In this document: positions 25,614 through 35,292 of the stretch, piece by piece
Layout of the letters: the number at the start of each line of letters is the position of its first letter
Position numbering within the stretch: position 1 is the stretch's first letter
Assembly: GCA_965214055.1 (NCBI GenBank)
Contig: OZ243931.1
Span: 2,418,001 to 2,482,000 of the forward strand
Length of the DNA stretch: 64,000 nt
From: WTGA01 sp965214055
GTDB taxonomy: Bacteria; Pseudomonadota; Gammaproteobacteria; Arenicellales; Poriferihabitantaceae
Reading direction: 5' to 3'
Notes under the pieces: model-generated
The model's database searches: none
Seen by the model: only the letters and a program-made list of their open reading frames with translations
What the model was told of the DNA's origin: nothing
Made by a program: the position numbers and the translations under genes

Positions 25614-26819
25614 ATGAACCGGGTATCCGCCATGTCAAAGAAAAAGGAATTGAAAAACCGATCCATCCTGGGGGTGTTGCTGTTGGGGCACATGGTCAAC
25701 GACTGGGTGTTCGGGGCCCTGTGGCTGCTGGCACCGGCGATTGCGGTCAGCATGGGATTGGGTCCGGTTGAGATCGGGTTGCTGCTGACTGTCAATGTGC
25801 TTGCAGCCGGGCTGGTCTATGTGCCGGCGGGCCTGATTGCGGACCGGATGTCCAACCAGGGACTCCTGTTGTTCATTACGTTTTGGTGGGTGGCCATTGG
25901 TTACTTTTGCGCTTCTTTTGCCTCCGGTTTCTGGGTCATCACGCTGTTGCTGGCATTCGGCAGCATGGGGGATGCATTCTGGCATCCGGTGGCAACCGGG
26001 GTACTGGTCAAGAAGATGCCGCAAAATCGTGCCCAGGCATTGGGGATCCACGCTTTGGGGGGGAGTATCGGTGCGGAAGTTCTGGGTCCTTTGGCCGCAG
26101 GATTCCTGCTCGGTTTCTTTGACTGGAGAGTGAGCCTGCAAATTCTGGTGTTGCCTGCGGTGTTGATGGGGTTTGCCTTCATCCTTGTCGTGGGAAAAAT
26201 CAATACCCGTGCGGACTCAAGGGTCTCCCTGGCGGATTTCATGGCGCTGTTGAAAGAATGGATGTACCCCCGTGGACTGGGGATGATGGCCATGATGGTG
26301 TTCTACAACATGTCTCTTTTCGCCATGCTGGCGATGACACCGCTTGCGCTGCAGGAGAACTATCAGTTCAGCCCGTTCCTGTCGGGGGTGATTTTTGCGG
26401 GGACCCTGGTGATGGGCGCCGCGTTTCAACCCTATACCGGAAAGGTATCGGACAGGATCGGGAGAAAACCTGTTATCCTGTTCTTCACCATCACCGCTGC
26501 TGTATTTGCTTTTTTGGCCGGTGTTTTCTCCTCCTTGTGGCTGTTTGTCCTGTGCCTGGTGGTCGCCATTTCCCTGTTGACCGCGGTTCGCCCGGCAATT
26601 CTGGCTGCCGCAGTGGAGTATTCGGGCAAGTCGGAGTCCACGACCATGGGCCTGGTTTTTGCAGTTCTGGATGGAATCGGCTCCCTGGGCGCTCTGATCG
26701 CGGGATTTGCAGGGGAACTGGATCTCTCCTATGCGTATCTGTTGGCGGGGGTACTGGCCATGGCTTCAGTGGGTGCCACGGCAATGCTTCGGTTTGCTGG
26801 TTCGAAAGCACCGGGCTGA
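25614..26819 (+). CDS. MFS transporter
   Basis: About 400 residues with roughly 12 hydrophobic helices. The loop after helix 2 carries AGLIADRMSNQG and the loop after helix 8 carries TGKVSDRIGRKPVILF, both MFS signatures. ATG at 25614 or the second ATG at 25632 (MSKKKELKN) could be the start; neither has a strong ribosome-binding site. Substrate is unknown; fosmidomycin-resistance-type and sugar-phosphate-type MFS proteins look similar. Confidence 0.85.
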   Translation: MNRVSAMSKKKELKNRSILGVLLLGHMVNDWVFGALWLLAPAIAVSMGLGPVEIGLLLTVNVLAAGLVYVPAGLIADRMSNQGLLLFITFWWVAIGYFCASFASGFWVITLLLAFGSMGDAFWHPVATGVLVKKMPQNRAQALGIHALGGSIGAEVLGPLAAGFLLGFFDWRVSLQILVLPAVLMGFAFILVVGKINTRADSRVSLADFMALLKEWMYPRGLGMMAMMVFYNMSLFAMLAMTPLALQENYQFSPFLSGVIFAGTLVMGAAFQPYTGKVSDRIGRKPVILFFTITAAVFAFLAGVFSSLWLFVLCLVVAISLLTAVRPAILAAAVEYSGKSESTTMGLVFAVLDGIGSLGALIAGFAGELDLSYAYLLAGVLAMASVGATAMLRFAGSKAPG

Positions 26820-26838
26820 TGCCTGAACGGGTCGGCAG

Positions 26839-27663
26839 TTATCGTTCCCCGGAGAGATAAACAATCCAGCTGGGGTCGTCCTCGCCGTGTTTGCAGGGGT
26901 GGTAGATGCCATTGCCTTCACCGGTTTCTTCGTCCGTTCCTTCCCAGTATACGGTGACATTGTTAAATCCGGCTTCACACAGGATTTCCTGCAATTCCGG
27001 CAGGGTCCACATGCGCCAGTCGTAGGTGAAGGCCTTCTTAAGCCTTGAACCGTCCCGGAACCTGAAATGGATATGGCACAGTGCGTGAGCGGTCACCGGA
27101 TCATATTTTTCCTGGTGCCAGTAGTAGGTAAAATCGCCGTATTTGGTCTTTTCCTTGATCGACCTCCACGACTCATGCCCCCCGTAGGCATCGAGGATGA
27201 AAACTCCCTTTTCATTCAATCCGGTTTTTGCGGCCAGGAAATAATTGCGCAGGGCATCCCGGGTCTTGAAGATCTGATAACTGAAATTCATTGCGATCAC
27301 AATATCAACCAGCTCTTCGAGGGGCTCCCGTACGTCCTGATTGGCCAGTTGTACCCGGGTTTGCTGGTGGGCACCGAGTTGGCGGACATTGTGGTGCAAT
27401 CCCCAGTCCAGGACTTCCTGGTTGAGGTCCACCCCCACCGCCCGGTTTCCGGGTCGCCGGCGTACCCACTCACAGCTGGTATTCGCCGTTCCGCAAAAGT
27501 CTTCCCGAAGGAGGGTAGCCGTGTTCCCTCGAATGTTCCGGTATGTCGTATCCACCATGTCAACTTCCGCTTCGACATTCTGGACGGATTGTTCGTATAA
27601 CGAATGCCGGTCAGCGGTACTTGCGATATCGTCCTTTTTCGGGAGGGGGTGTTTGCTGCCCAT
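26839..27663 (-). CDS. Class I SAM-dependent methyltransferase
   Basis: 274 residues. The SAM-binding motif I region is LLREDFCGTANTSCEWV with AVGVDLNQEVLDWGL as motif post-I; DIVIAMNFSYQIFKTR corresponds to motif II. The C-terminal strand pair ends in NNVTVYWEGTDEETGEGNG. This matches an uncharacterised family usually annotated simply as class I methyltransferase. Convergent with the MFS gene (about 20 bp between stops) and divergent from the SixA gene by 55 bp. Substrate unknown. Confidence 0.8.
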   Translation of the reverse strand: MGSKHPLPKKDDIASTADRHSLYEQSVQNVEAEVDMVDTTYRNIRGNTATLLREDFCGTANTSCEWVRRRPGNRAVGVDLNQEVLDWGLHHNVRQLGAHQQTRVQLANQDVREPLEELVDIVIAMNFSYQIFKTRDALRNYFLAAKTGLNEKGVFILDAYGGHESWRSIKEKTKYGDFTYYWHQEKYDPVTAHALCHIHFRFRDGSRLKKAFTYDWRMWTLPELQEILCEAGFNNVTVYWEGTDEETGEGNGIYHPCKHGEDDPSWIVYLSGER

Positions 27664-27718
27664 GGGTGGGGAATTGGGTTAGAATAGAGCGCATATTCTA
27701 CTGGGTAAACGGGAGTCC

Positions 27719-28219
27719 ATGGCAACAAAACAGTTAATTTTATTGAGGCATGCCAAGTCGGACTGGTATTCGCTGGCCCCGCGTGATATCGACCGTCCAC
27801 TGAATGCCCGGGGGAGAAACAATGCGTCCCGGGTGGGGGAATGGTTCCAGGGCAACGCGTACCATCCCGAAAGAATCCTGTGTTCCGTCGCGGAGCGTAC
27901 CCGCGAGACCCTCGATCGGGTTTTGTCCCGGGCGGGGTGGCCGGATGCCGGGATTGACTATCGCGCCGACCTGTACCTGGCCTCGGCAACCCGGATCATT
28001 GATCTGCTCAGGGAGAACATGAAGGTCTGTGATCGCATCATGGTGGTGGGCCACAATCCGGGCATGGATGAGGTGTTGCTGTATTTTTGCCCCGATATCG
28101 AGGTGGAAGACAAACTCATGACAACCTGTGCATTTGCGGTGATTGAATTTGAAAATGCACAACTCGCTTTCCCGAAATTGATTGAATTTCACAAACCCAG
28201 GGAACTGGTTCTGCCCTGA
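27719..28219 (+). CDS. sixA: SixA-type phosphohistidine phosphatase
   Basis: 166 residues of the histidine phosphatase superfamily. The catalytic motif LLRHAKSDW sits at residue 8, followed by RPLNARGRNNASRVG, SVAERTRETL and the second catalytic His in MVVGHNPGMDEVL. SixA removes phosphate from phosphohistidine, for example on HPt domains or the nitrogen PTS. GGGAG precedes the ATG. Confidence 0.88.
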   Translation: MATKQLILLRHAKSDWYSLAPRDIDRPLNARGRNNASRVGEWFQGNAYHPERILCSVAERTRETLDRVLSRAGWPDAGIDYRADLYLASATRIIDLLRENMKVCDRIMVVGHNPGMDEVLLYFCPDIEVEDKLMTTCAFAVIEFENAQLAFPKLIEFHKPRELVLP

Positions 28220-28422
28220 CCGTCAAAATACAGGGCAACCGGGTCATCCCCGAAAACCGCTTCATTCTGGCGTCATTAACCCGGTATCGATGAGAAAACG
28301 GTCAAACCGAATTTAATGGATTATCTTTGTCGGGATGCTGGTTCATTGCCCCCGCATATGGGATAATTTTTGTGCAGGAAATATCTTTCAACTGAAACAC
28401 TCAATTCGGGGAACCATTGAAA

Positions 28423-29475
28423 ATGGAGGACAATAAACGAAAGGCACTGGACGCGGCACTGGGGCAGATAGACCGACAGTTTGGCAAGGGTTCGGTCATG
28501 CGCCTGGGGGATTCTGAAGTAGCACAGGACATCCAGTATTATTCCACGGGTTCTCTGGGTCTGGATATAGCGCTGGGGATCGGTGGACTTCCCAGGGGGA
28601 GAGTAACGGAAATTTATGGGCCTGAATCCTCAGGCAAGACAACGATGACCCTGTCGGTTATTGCCGAGGCCCAGAAAGAGGGGGGGACGGCAGCATTCAT
28701 TGATGCCGAACATGCGCTGGACCCGGGCTATGCCGAAAAGCTGGGAGTGAATATAGACGAATTGCTGGTTTCCCAGCCCGATACCGGGGAACAGGCCCTG
28801 GAGATCGCGGATATGCTCGTACGTTCCTCTGCCGTGGATGTGGTGGTGGTGGACTCCGTCGCCGCCCTCACACCGAAAGCGGAAATCGAAGGGGAGATGG
28901 GGGATCATCACGTGGGCCTGCAGGCAAGACTGATGTCACAGGCGCTGAGAAAGCTGACTGCGAACATCAAGCGGTCGAATACCATGGTGATCTTCATTAA
29001 CCAGATCCGCATGAAGATCGGGGTCATGTTCGGAAACCCGGAAACGACCACAGGGGGCAACGCCCTGAAGTTCTATTCCTCGGTGCGAATGGATATTCGC
29101 AGGATCGGTGCCATCAAGAAAGGAGATGAAATCCTGGGTAGCCGAACCCGTGTCAAGGTCGTGAAAAACAAGGTGGCGCCACCATTCAAGCAGACTGAAT
29201 TCGACATCCTGTACAACGAGGGTATTTCCAAGCACGGGGAATTGATTGATCTGGGTGTGGAACTGGGCATCGTCGAGAAATCCGGAGCGTGGTACAGTTA
29301 TGGGCCGGACCGGATCGGCCAGGGCCGGGACAATGTTCGGGGGTTCCTGAAGGAAAATCCGGACATGTCCGATGAAATCGAGTCCGCGATTCGCAGGAAA
29401 AGGCTGAAAGGTGCGGCCTCGGAGGATGAGATGCAGGATCAGCCTGCGGCCGGGAAAAAAGGTGCCCGGGGATAG
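28423..29475 (+). CDS. recA: RecA recombinase
   Basis: 350 residues. Walker A GPESSGKTT at residue 66, Walker B VVVVDSVAALTP, DNA-binding loop regions GDHHVGLQARLMSQALRK and QIRMKIGVMFGNPETTTGG. It drives strand exchange and LexA autocleavage. I used ATG 28423; an in-frame TTG two codons upstream (28417) has better spacing from GGGGAA and may be the true start. No CTGT-N8-ACAG LexA box is visible in the 200 bp upstream. recX follows after 11 bp. Confidence 0.97.
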   Translation: MEDNKRKALDAALGQIDRQFGKGSVMRLGDSEVAQDIQYYSTGSLGLDIALGIGGLPRGRVTEIYGPESSGKTTMTLSVIAEAQKEGGTAAFIDAEHALDPGYAEKLGVNIDELLVSQPDTGEQALEIADMLVRSSAVDVVVVDSVAALTPKAEIEGEMGDHHVGLQARLMSQALRKLTANIKRSNTMVIFINQIRMKIGVMFGNPETTTGGNALKFYSSVRMDIRRIGAIKKGDEILGSRTRVKVVKNKVAPPFKQTEFDILYNEGISKHGELIDLGVELGIVEKSGAWYSYGPDRIGQGRDNVRGFLKENPDMSDEIESAIRRKRLKGAASEDEMQDQPAAGKKGARG

Positions 29476-29486
29476 TCGATCGCCCA

Positions 29487-29966
29487 TTGGCAGACCAGGA
29501 AAACGAAAAACCACCTTCTGGTGAGGAACACCTGGTTTCAACACTGCGGGACCGGGCGGTTCGATTTCTGGTACGGCGAGAGCACAGTGCATTCGAATTA
29601 CGCCGGAAATTGGAGAAATCGGCTCCAGAGTCGATTGTGAACAGGGTGCTGGGGGCACTCCGGGAAGAGGGCGCGCAATCCGATGAACGATTTGCGGAAA
29701 TGGTCTGCCGGACCCGTGTAAACAACGGCCAGGGCCCGGTCCGTCTTCTCCATGAATTGAATGAACACCGGATCAGTGCCGAAATCATCGAGGCATCCAT
29801 GGTGGTTTACGAGGAGGAGTGGTGCGACCGGGCCCGGGACGCAAAAGTTCGGAAATTCGGCGTCCAGCCGCCTGCAGACTACAAGGAATGGGCCAGGCAG
29901 GCCCGGTTTCTGCAGCGAAGGGGATTTACTGCCGAGCAGATCGGGCAGTCCATCCGGTACGAATGA
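29487..29966 (+). CDS. recX: Regulatory protein RecX
   Basis: 159 residues. Three-helix repeats typical of RecX: RAVRFLVRREHSAFELRRKL, QSDERFAEMVCRTRVNNGQGPVRL and RQARFLQRRGFTAEQIGQSI. RecX binds RecA filaments and inhibits them. The start is TTG at 29487, 11 bp after recA, with no better ATG upstream of the conserved region. Confidence 0.92.
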   Translation: MADQENEKPPSGEEHLVSTLRDRAVRFLVRREHSAFELRRKLEKSAPESIVNRVLGALREEGAQSDERFAEMVCRTRVNNGQGPVRLLHELNEHRISAEIIEASMVVYEEEWCDRARDAKVRKFGVQPPADYKEWARQARFLQRRGFTAEQIGQSIRYE

Positions 29967-30013
29967 TGCGTTGGGTCTGTTGATCATTTTCCCGTTGATC
30001 GTTTTATCGTGAC

Positions 30014-32632
30014 ATGAAGACTTCTGAAATCAGGCAACGGTTTCTGGATTACTTTGCCAAACAGGGCCATGAAGTGGTCCCAAGCAGTTCCCTGGTGCCC
30101 GGGAACGATTCGACGCTGTTGTTCACCAATGCGGGAATGGTGCAGTTCAAGGACCTGTTTCTGGGTCATGAACACCGGGACTACCAGCGGGCGACGACTT
30201 CCCAGCGTTGTGTTCGGGCCGGGGGCAAGCACAATGATCTTGAAAACGTAGGCTATACGGCCCGCCATCATACCTTCTTTGAAATGCTGGGCAATTTCAG
30301 TTTTGGCGACTATTTCAAGGAAACCGCCATCCACTATGCCTGGGAGCTTTTGACCAGGGAGTTCGCCATCCCCAGGGAAAAGCTCTGGGTCACCGTGTTC
30401 GAAGACGATGAGGATGCGGAATCGATCTGGGTGAACCAGGTTGGCGTACCCCCGGACCGGGTCATCCGAATTGGCGCCAAGGACAATTTCTGGCAGATGG
30501 GGGATACCGGCCCGTGCGGCCCCTGCTCCGAAATATTTTACGACCACGGCGCGGATGTAGCGGGGGGGCCGCCGGGGACCCCGGAGGAAGACGGTGACCG
30601 GTTTGTGGAAATCTGGAACCTGGTTTTCATGCAGTTCAACCGAAACAGCCAGGGAGATCTCGAACCGCTTCCCAAGCCTTCGGTGGATACCGGAATGGGG
30701 CTGGAACGGATGGCAGCGGTGCTGCAGGGCGTCCACAGCAATTATGAGACGGATTTGTTTCAAACCCTCATTCGTGCCACGGCGCAGGTGCTTGGAATCC
30801 GGGAACTGGAAAAAAAATCACTGCGGGTGATTGCCGATCATGTCCGCTCCGCTGCCTTTTTGATTACGGATGGCGTGATTCCTTCCAATGAAGGCCGGGG
30901 ATATGTATTGCGCCGGATTATACGAAGAGCCATCCGGCATGGGCATCAGTCGGGTTGCAAGGAGGCCTTCATGCATCGGCTCGTGCCCGCGCTGGTGGAG
31001 GAAATGGGGGATGCCTTTCCGGAACTCCGGGAAAACCGGGATCGGGTGGTCCGGGTGCTGAAACAGGAGAATGAGCATTTCAATGGAACCCTGGAACAGG
31101 GGTTGAAAATTCTTGGCCAGGAAATTGCCCGGATGAACGGGACCCTGCTGTCCGGGGAGACGGTCTTCAAACTGTATGATACCTATGGATTTCCCGCGGA
31201 CCTGACCGCAGATGTCGCCAGGGAGAAGGGGTTGAAAATTGATTCCAGCGAATTTGAAAGGTTAATGGAAGCGCAGCGAAGCCGGGCCCGTGCCGTGAAA
31301 TTCAAGGCCACGGGCCTGGATCATTTACCAAATCCATCCCTGAGCGGTCAGGATGGATTGGAAAAAACCGAATTTACCGGCTATGGTGGCATGCAGTCTG
31401 CCGGGCAGGTCATTGCATTGTTTGAAGAGGGGGAACCGATTTCACGGCTTGAACCGGGGCATTCAGGAGTGGTCGTGCTGTCCCGGTCGCCATTTTATGC
31501 GGAAAGCGGCGGTCAGACGGGTGATAAGGGTGAAATCCGGTTTCCCGATGCGGTGTACCAGGTGGAGGATACCCAGTACCTGGCGGACAAGGTCATCGGA
31601 CATTTTGGCCGGGTGGTTTCCGGTGTCATTGAAATCGGTGATTCCGGCCAGGGTGAAGTGGACAGCCGGCGACGGTTGTTGAATGCCAACAATCACTCGG
31701 CCACCCACCTTTTGCATGCGTCCCTGAAATCCGTACTGGGCAGCCATGTGGAGCAAAAAGGTTCCCTGGTTGAACCCAGGCGTCTTCGGTTCGATTTTTC
31801 CCACTTCGAACCCGTTACCCGGGAACAGCTGTACGGGGTGGAAAGACTGGTCAACCGGAATGTGCGGGCGAACCATGAGGTCCGTGTGGAGGTGATGGAT
31901 CTGGACGACGCGAAAGCGGTCGGTGCGGAAGCCCTGTTCGGAGAAAAATATGATTCCCGGGTTCGGGTGGTTCGGATGGGGGAGTTTTCATTTGAATTGT
32001 GCGGGGGGACCCATGTTTTCCGGACCGGTGATATCGGTTTGTTCAAGATTGTCTCGGAGAGCGGGGTCGCAGCCGGTATCCGGCGTATCGAAGCGATGAC
32101 GGGGGAACTGGCTGAGAGTCATATTGAAGGGCAACTCGGACTGCTGGAGGAAATTTCACGGGACTTGAAGGCGCCCACCGCGAAAATTTCTGAAAGAATC
32201 CAGGGTTTGATGAAGAGCCAGAAACAGCAGGAACGGCAGATACAGTCCCTGCAGGCGCGCCTGGCTACCGGGGGGGCAGACGATGATGTGGTAAAGGAGG
32301 TCGGCGGGATTCGGGTGGTGGCGATGAGACAGGACGGTGCGGATGTGAAATCCATGCGCATCACGGTAGACCAGTGGCGCAACAAGCTGCAAAGCGGGGT
32401 GGTGTTGATCGCTGGCGCCAATCATGGAAAGGTCACCCTCATTGCGGGGGTCAGCCGGGACCTGAAAGATCGGTTCGGAGCCGGAGACCTGATCCGTAAA
32501 ATCGCTCCGCTGGTGGACGGACGGGGAGGTGGCAAGCCGGACCTTGCCCAGGGCGGAGGGTCCAATGTGAATGGAATCGACGAGGCGCTCCAGGCGACCT
32601 ATCAATGGGTGAAATCGTCGGCAGACCAGTAG
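30014..32632 (+). CDS. alaS: Alanine-tRNA ligase
   Basis: 872 residues, the standard length. The class II core opens with EIRQRFLDYFAKQGHEVVPS and FTNAGMVQFKDLFLG; motif 3 lies in GMGLERMAAVLQG. The editing domain zinc ligands are NNHSATHLLHASL (about 562) and CGGTH (about 662). The C-terminal DHHA1 region contains GGGKPDLAQGGG. Between recX and lysC, the usual gammaproteobacterial order. Confidence 0.97.
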   Translation: MKTSEIRQRFLDYFAKQGHEVVPSSSLVPGNDSTLLFTNAGMVQFKDLFLGHEHRDYQRATTSQRCVRAGGKHNDLENVGYTARHHTFFEMLGNFSFGDYFKETAIHYAWELLTREFAIPREKLWVTVFEDDEDAESIWVNQVGVPPDRVIRIGAKDNFWQMGDTGPCGPCSEIFYDHGADVAGGPPGTPEEDGDRFVEIWNLVFMQFNRNSQGDLEPLPKPSVDTGMGLERMAAVLQGVHSNYETDLFQTLIRATAQVLGIRELEKKSLRVIADHVRSAAFLITDGVIPSNEGRGYVLRRIIRRAIRHGHQSGCKEAFMHRLVPALVEEMGDAFPELRENRDRVVRVLKQENEHFNGTLEQGLKILGQEIARMNGTLLSGETVFKLYDTYGFPADLTADVAREKGLKIDSSEFERLMEAQRSRARAVKFKATGLDHLPNPSLSGQDGLEKTEFTGYGGMQSAGQVIALFEEGEPISRLEPGHSGVVVLSRSPFYAESGGQTGDKGEIRFPDAVYQVEDTQYLADKVIGHFGRVVSGVIEIGDSGQGEVDSRRRLLNANNHSATHLLHASLKSVLGSHVEQKGSLVEPRRLRFDFSHFEPVTREQLYGVERLVNRNVRANHEVRVEVMDLDDAKAVGAEALFGEKYDSRVRVVRMGEFSFELCGGTHVFRTGDIGLFKIVSESGVAAGIRRIEAMTGELAESHIEGQLGLLEEISRDLKAPTAKISERIQGLMKSQKQQERQIQSLQARLATGGADDDVVKEVGGIRVVAMRQDGADVKSMRITVDQWRNKLQSGVVLIAGANHGKVTLIAGVSRDLKDRFGAGDLIRKIAPLVDGRGGGKPDLAQGGGSNVNGIDEALQATYQWVKSSADQ

Positions 32633-32757
32633 GCTCAACCTGCGGGTATCGCCAGTCAGTCATCACAAAAAGGCTTTTTCTCCATTGATTTTTCCTCTTT
32701 ACTTTTCCAGGTGAAACCGTTTTAATCTGCCGCCATTTCCATGATCAGGTATCCAGA

Positions 32758-33996
32758 TTGGCTTTAATTGTTGAAAAATATGGTGGGACGTCCGTCGGTT
32801 CAGTAGAACGGATCAATGCGGTGGCAGCCGTGGTTGCGCAAAGTGTGCGCAACGGCGACAGGATGGTGATCGTCGTCTCAGCGATGAGTGGAGAGACCAA
32901 CCGCCTGATCGGCCTGGCCAGGGAGATTTCCGGTCGACGGCCCCTGCAACGGGAAATGGATGTACTCGTGTCCACAGGAGAACAGGTTACCATTGCCCTG
33001 TTGGCCATGGCCCTGGAGAAAATCGGGGTGCCGGCACGTTCCTATACCGGATTCCAGGTTCCGATACAAACGGACACCACCCACGGGAAGGCAAGAATTG
33101 TCGAGATTGAACCGGATCATGTGCTGGCGGACCTGGATGCCGGTTCGGTTGTGATTGTCGCCGGGTTCCAGGGGATCAGCCGTGAAAACAGGATTACGAC
33201 GCTGGGACGGGGCGGATCGGATACCACCGCGGTGGCCATGGCTGCCGCACTCAAGGCGGATGAATGCCGGATATTTACGGATGTGGATGGGGTGTATACC
33301 GCGGACCCCCGGGTGGTTGATGATGCCAGGCGACTGGACCGGATCACCTTTGAGGAAATGCTGGAACTGTCCGGTGCAGGGGCCAAGGTCATGCAAATTC
33401 GTTCCGTTGAATTCGCCCGAAAATACAGAGTGCCAATACGGGTACTGTCTTCGTTCAAGAAAGGCCCCGGAACACTGATCACCAACGAGGAAAAACAGAT
33501 GGAAAAACCCATGATTTCCGGTATTACTTCTGCCGAGGACGAAGCGAAAGTAACCATCCGGGGCGTCCCGGACCGACCCGGAATTGCCTATAGCATTCTG
33601 GGTCCGATTTCGGATGCAGAGATCATTGTCGACATGATTGTTCAGAATATCGGAATCGATGGTCTGACCGATTTGACCTTTACCGTTCATCAGGAAGATT
33701 TGCCGCAAAGCATGGAGTTGTTGACTCCGGTTGTCGAGGAACTGGGTGCGGAAGCCATCGTCGGAGATACCAACCTTGCGAAGATTTCTGCAGTGGGTGT
33801 GGGCATGAGATCCCATGCGGGGATTGCAACCACCATGTTTCGTGCCCTGTCGGAAAGGGGAATCAATATTCAAATGATTTCCACCTCAGAAATAAAAATA
33901 TCTGTTACTATCGACAAGGAATATGCAGAACTTGCGGTGCGTACACTCCATAAGGCATTTAACCTCGACTCCATCGGCACTGCTGCATCGTCATGA
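32758..33996 (+). CDS. lysC: Aspartate kinase
   Basis: 412 residues. The kinase core has VEKYGGTSVGSVERI, STGEQVTIALLAMAL, GRGGSDTTAVAMAAAL and FTDVDGVYTADPR. Two ACT domains (about 265-410) hold the lysine/threonine allosteric sites (GVGMRSHAGIATTMF, GINIQMISTSEIKIS). The start is TTG at 32758, the first codon of the conserved MALIVEKYGG. It makes aspartyl phosphate, first step to lysine, threonine and methionine; hom for the same pathway is at 53991. Confidence 0.95.
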   Translation: MALIVEKYGGTSVGSVERINAVAAVVAQSVRNGDRMVIVVSAMSGETNRLIGLAREISGRRPLQREMDVLVSTGEQVTIALLAMALEKIGVPARSYTGFQVPIQTDTTHGKARIVEIEPDHVLADLDAGSVVIVAGFQGISRENRITTLGRGGSDTTAVAMAAALKADECRIFTDVDGVYTADPRVVDDARRLDRITFEEMLELSGAGAKVMQIRSVEFARKYRVPIRVLSSFKKGPGTLITNEEKQMEKPMISGITSAEDEAKVTIRGVPDRPGIAYSILGPISDAEIIVDMIVQNIGIDGLTDLTFTVHQEDLPQSMELLTPVVEELGAEAIVGDTNLAKISAVGVGMRSHAGIATTMFRALSERGINIQMISTSEIKISVTIDKEYAELAVRTLHKAFNLDSIGTAASS

Positions 33997-34134
33997 TCCG
34001 GGGTCGAAGAACGCTGGGCCAGGATTGGAGAGTATGTTTAAAGATAGCCCCTGACATCTGGTGCCATGGTCAAGACTATAGTTGGCGAATGTGATGTCAG
34101 TGAAATTTGAAATTTAAATCAGGAGCAGAACCAC

Positions 34135-34404
34135 ATGTTAATCCTTACTCGTCGGATCGGTGAGTCCGTTTATATTGGAGATGATGTTCGTTTGACCGTG
34201 CTGGGTGTTCGTGGAACCCAGGTTCGAATCGGCATTAATGCGCCGAAAGAGGTGCCCGTTCATCGTGAAGAGATTTACTATCGTATCAAGCATGAACAGG
34301 GTGATGTTGATCATCAGGATATAGATGACAACGACCATTATATGGAATCTGATTACGAGGATCATCAACCAGACATCAATGAGGGTGATCCACATAATAC
34401 CTGA
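34135..34404 (+). CDS. csrA: Carbon storage regulator CsrA with extended tail
   Basis: 89 residues. Residues 1-52 are canonical CsrA (MLILTRRIGESVYIGDDV, VRIGINAPKEVPVHREEIY), with the RNA-binding strand residues and Arg44-equivalent intact. After about residue 58 there is an acidic, His-rich extension with many Asp, Glu and His, making the protein about 25 residues longer than the usual 61-65. AGGAG-like site TCAGGAG precedes the ATG. It follows lysC and precedes tRNA-Ser, as in many gammaproteobacteria. Confidence 0.95.
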   Translation: MLILTRRIGESVYIGDDVRLTVLGVRGTQVRIGINAPKEVPVHREEIYYRIKHEQGDVDHQDIDDNDHYMESDYEDHQPDINEGDPHNT

Positions 34405-34454
34405 AACAACTTGATCCCCGCGGATTTGGTTTGCCATCACCAACTGACGGCAAC

Positions 34455-34545
34455 GGAGAGGTGGCCGAGTGGCTGAAGGCGCTCCCCTGCTAAGGGAGTA
34501 TACGTTGATAGCGTATCGCGGGTTCGAATCCCGCCCTCTCCGCCA
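34455..34545 (+). tRNA. tRNA-Ser (anticodon GCU), CCA encoded
   Basis: Acceptor stem GGAGAGG pairs with CCTCTCC, discriminator G, then encoded CCA. The anticodon loop CTGCTAA gives anticodon GCU. A long variable arm (GTATACGTTGATAGCGTAT) marks a class II tRNA, and the T arm is CGGGTTCGAATCCCG. It is the boundary between the core block and an accessory island. Confidence 0.97.
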
Positions 34546-34553
34546 TTAAACAA

Positions 34554-34582
34554 AAAAACCGGTTCTTTGAAGCCGGTTTTTT
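34554..34582 (+). terminator. Rho-independent terminator after tRNA-Ser
   Basis: AAAAACCGG, a ten-base loop TTCTTTGAAG, CCGGTTTTT followed by further T residues. It begins about ten bases after the CCA end and should end transcription of csrA-tRNA. Confidence 0.8.
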
Positions 34583-34653
34583 TGTATCAGGCTTCCTTGT
34601 TTCGGGGGGGGCAGCCGAATCCAGCGCGGGATACGTGGTTGAGGGCGAGATCA

Positions 34654-34854
34654 AACCGCCTTGATGCCGTACTGAACCGGTTGGGGAGTGACCGATCACA
34701 TCGGATCATTCATGGCGCGTTACTTGATGCCGAATTGCTGACGGATGCGTACCCGATCATGTTCAACCTTCAATTTCTCGCCGAGAGTAAAAAGGCGCGT
34801 AATCCAAAATACCGAATTAAAGCGCGATTAAAAACAAGAGGCGGCCAAGCGTAA
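34654..34854 (+). pseudogene. Fragment of dnaQ (DNA polymerase III epsilon, 3' region)
   Basis: In one open frame the sequence reads NRLDAVLNRLGSDRSHRIIH followed by GALLDAELLTDAY. This matches the conserved C-terminal end of the DnaQ exonuclease domain (LDALCxRxxIDxSxRTLHGALLDAxxLAxVYL), including the catalytic His-x4-Asp. No exonuclease motif I or II precedes it, so only the end of the gene survives, directly after the tRNA terminator. What follows YPIMFN no longer resembles DnaQ. Confidence 0.65.
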
Positions 34855-35286
34855 ATCAACAACCAAGGAAAACGCGATCAGACCAAACTGCCTCGCGGAT
34901 CCGGCCACAGGTCGTCCAGGCTGAAACTGATTGCATCGAAGGGCGGTAACGAGACGGGGTCATTGTTCGTCAGGGTCTTCAGCAAAACCCACTGGCTGTC
35001 TCTCAGTTCGAAGGCCTCCAGAGTGCGTACATCGGGATCGACGAACCAGAGGTACGCAACGTCTTCCCGGGCATAGATGTCACGTTTCTTTCCCTGGTCC
35101 AGTGCCTTGGTCGAGGGCGAGAGGATCTCGCATACCCAATCGGGGGCCAGAGTGAAATATGCCTCGTCGGGATAGACCGGCATCCGTTCCCGGCACCAGC
35201 CCGTCATGTTGGGAACCAGAATGTCCTTGCCCAGATGTAATTCCGGCTCGTCAATAATCCACCAGCCACCCGGCCCCCCATCTCCA

Positions 35287-35292
35287 TAGTTA
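35287..35292. repeat. Target-site duplication, left copy (TAGTTA)
   Basis: TAGTTA directly adjoins the left end of the IS and is repeated perfectly at 37005-37010 beside the right end. Confidence 0.85.

Noticed and set aside
28220..28422. LexA box upstream of recA
   Set aside because: I looked for CTGT-N8-ACAG and close variants and found none.
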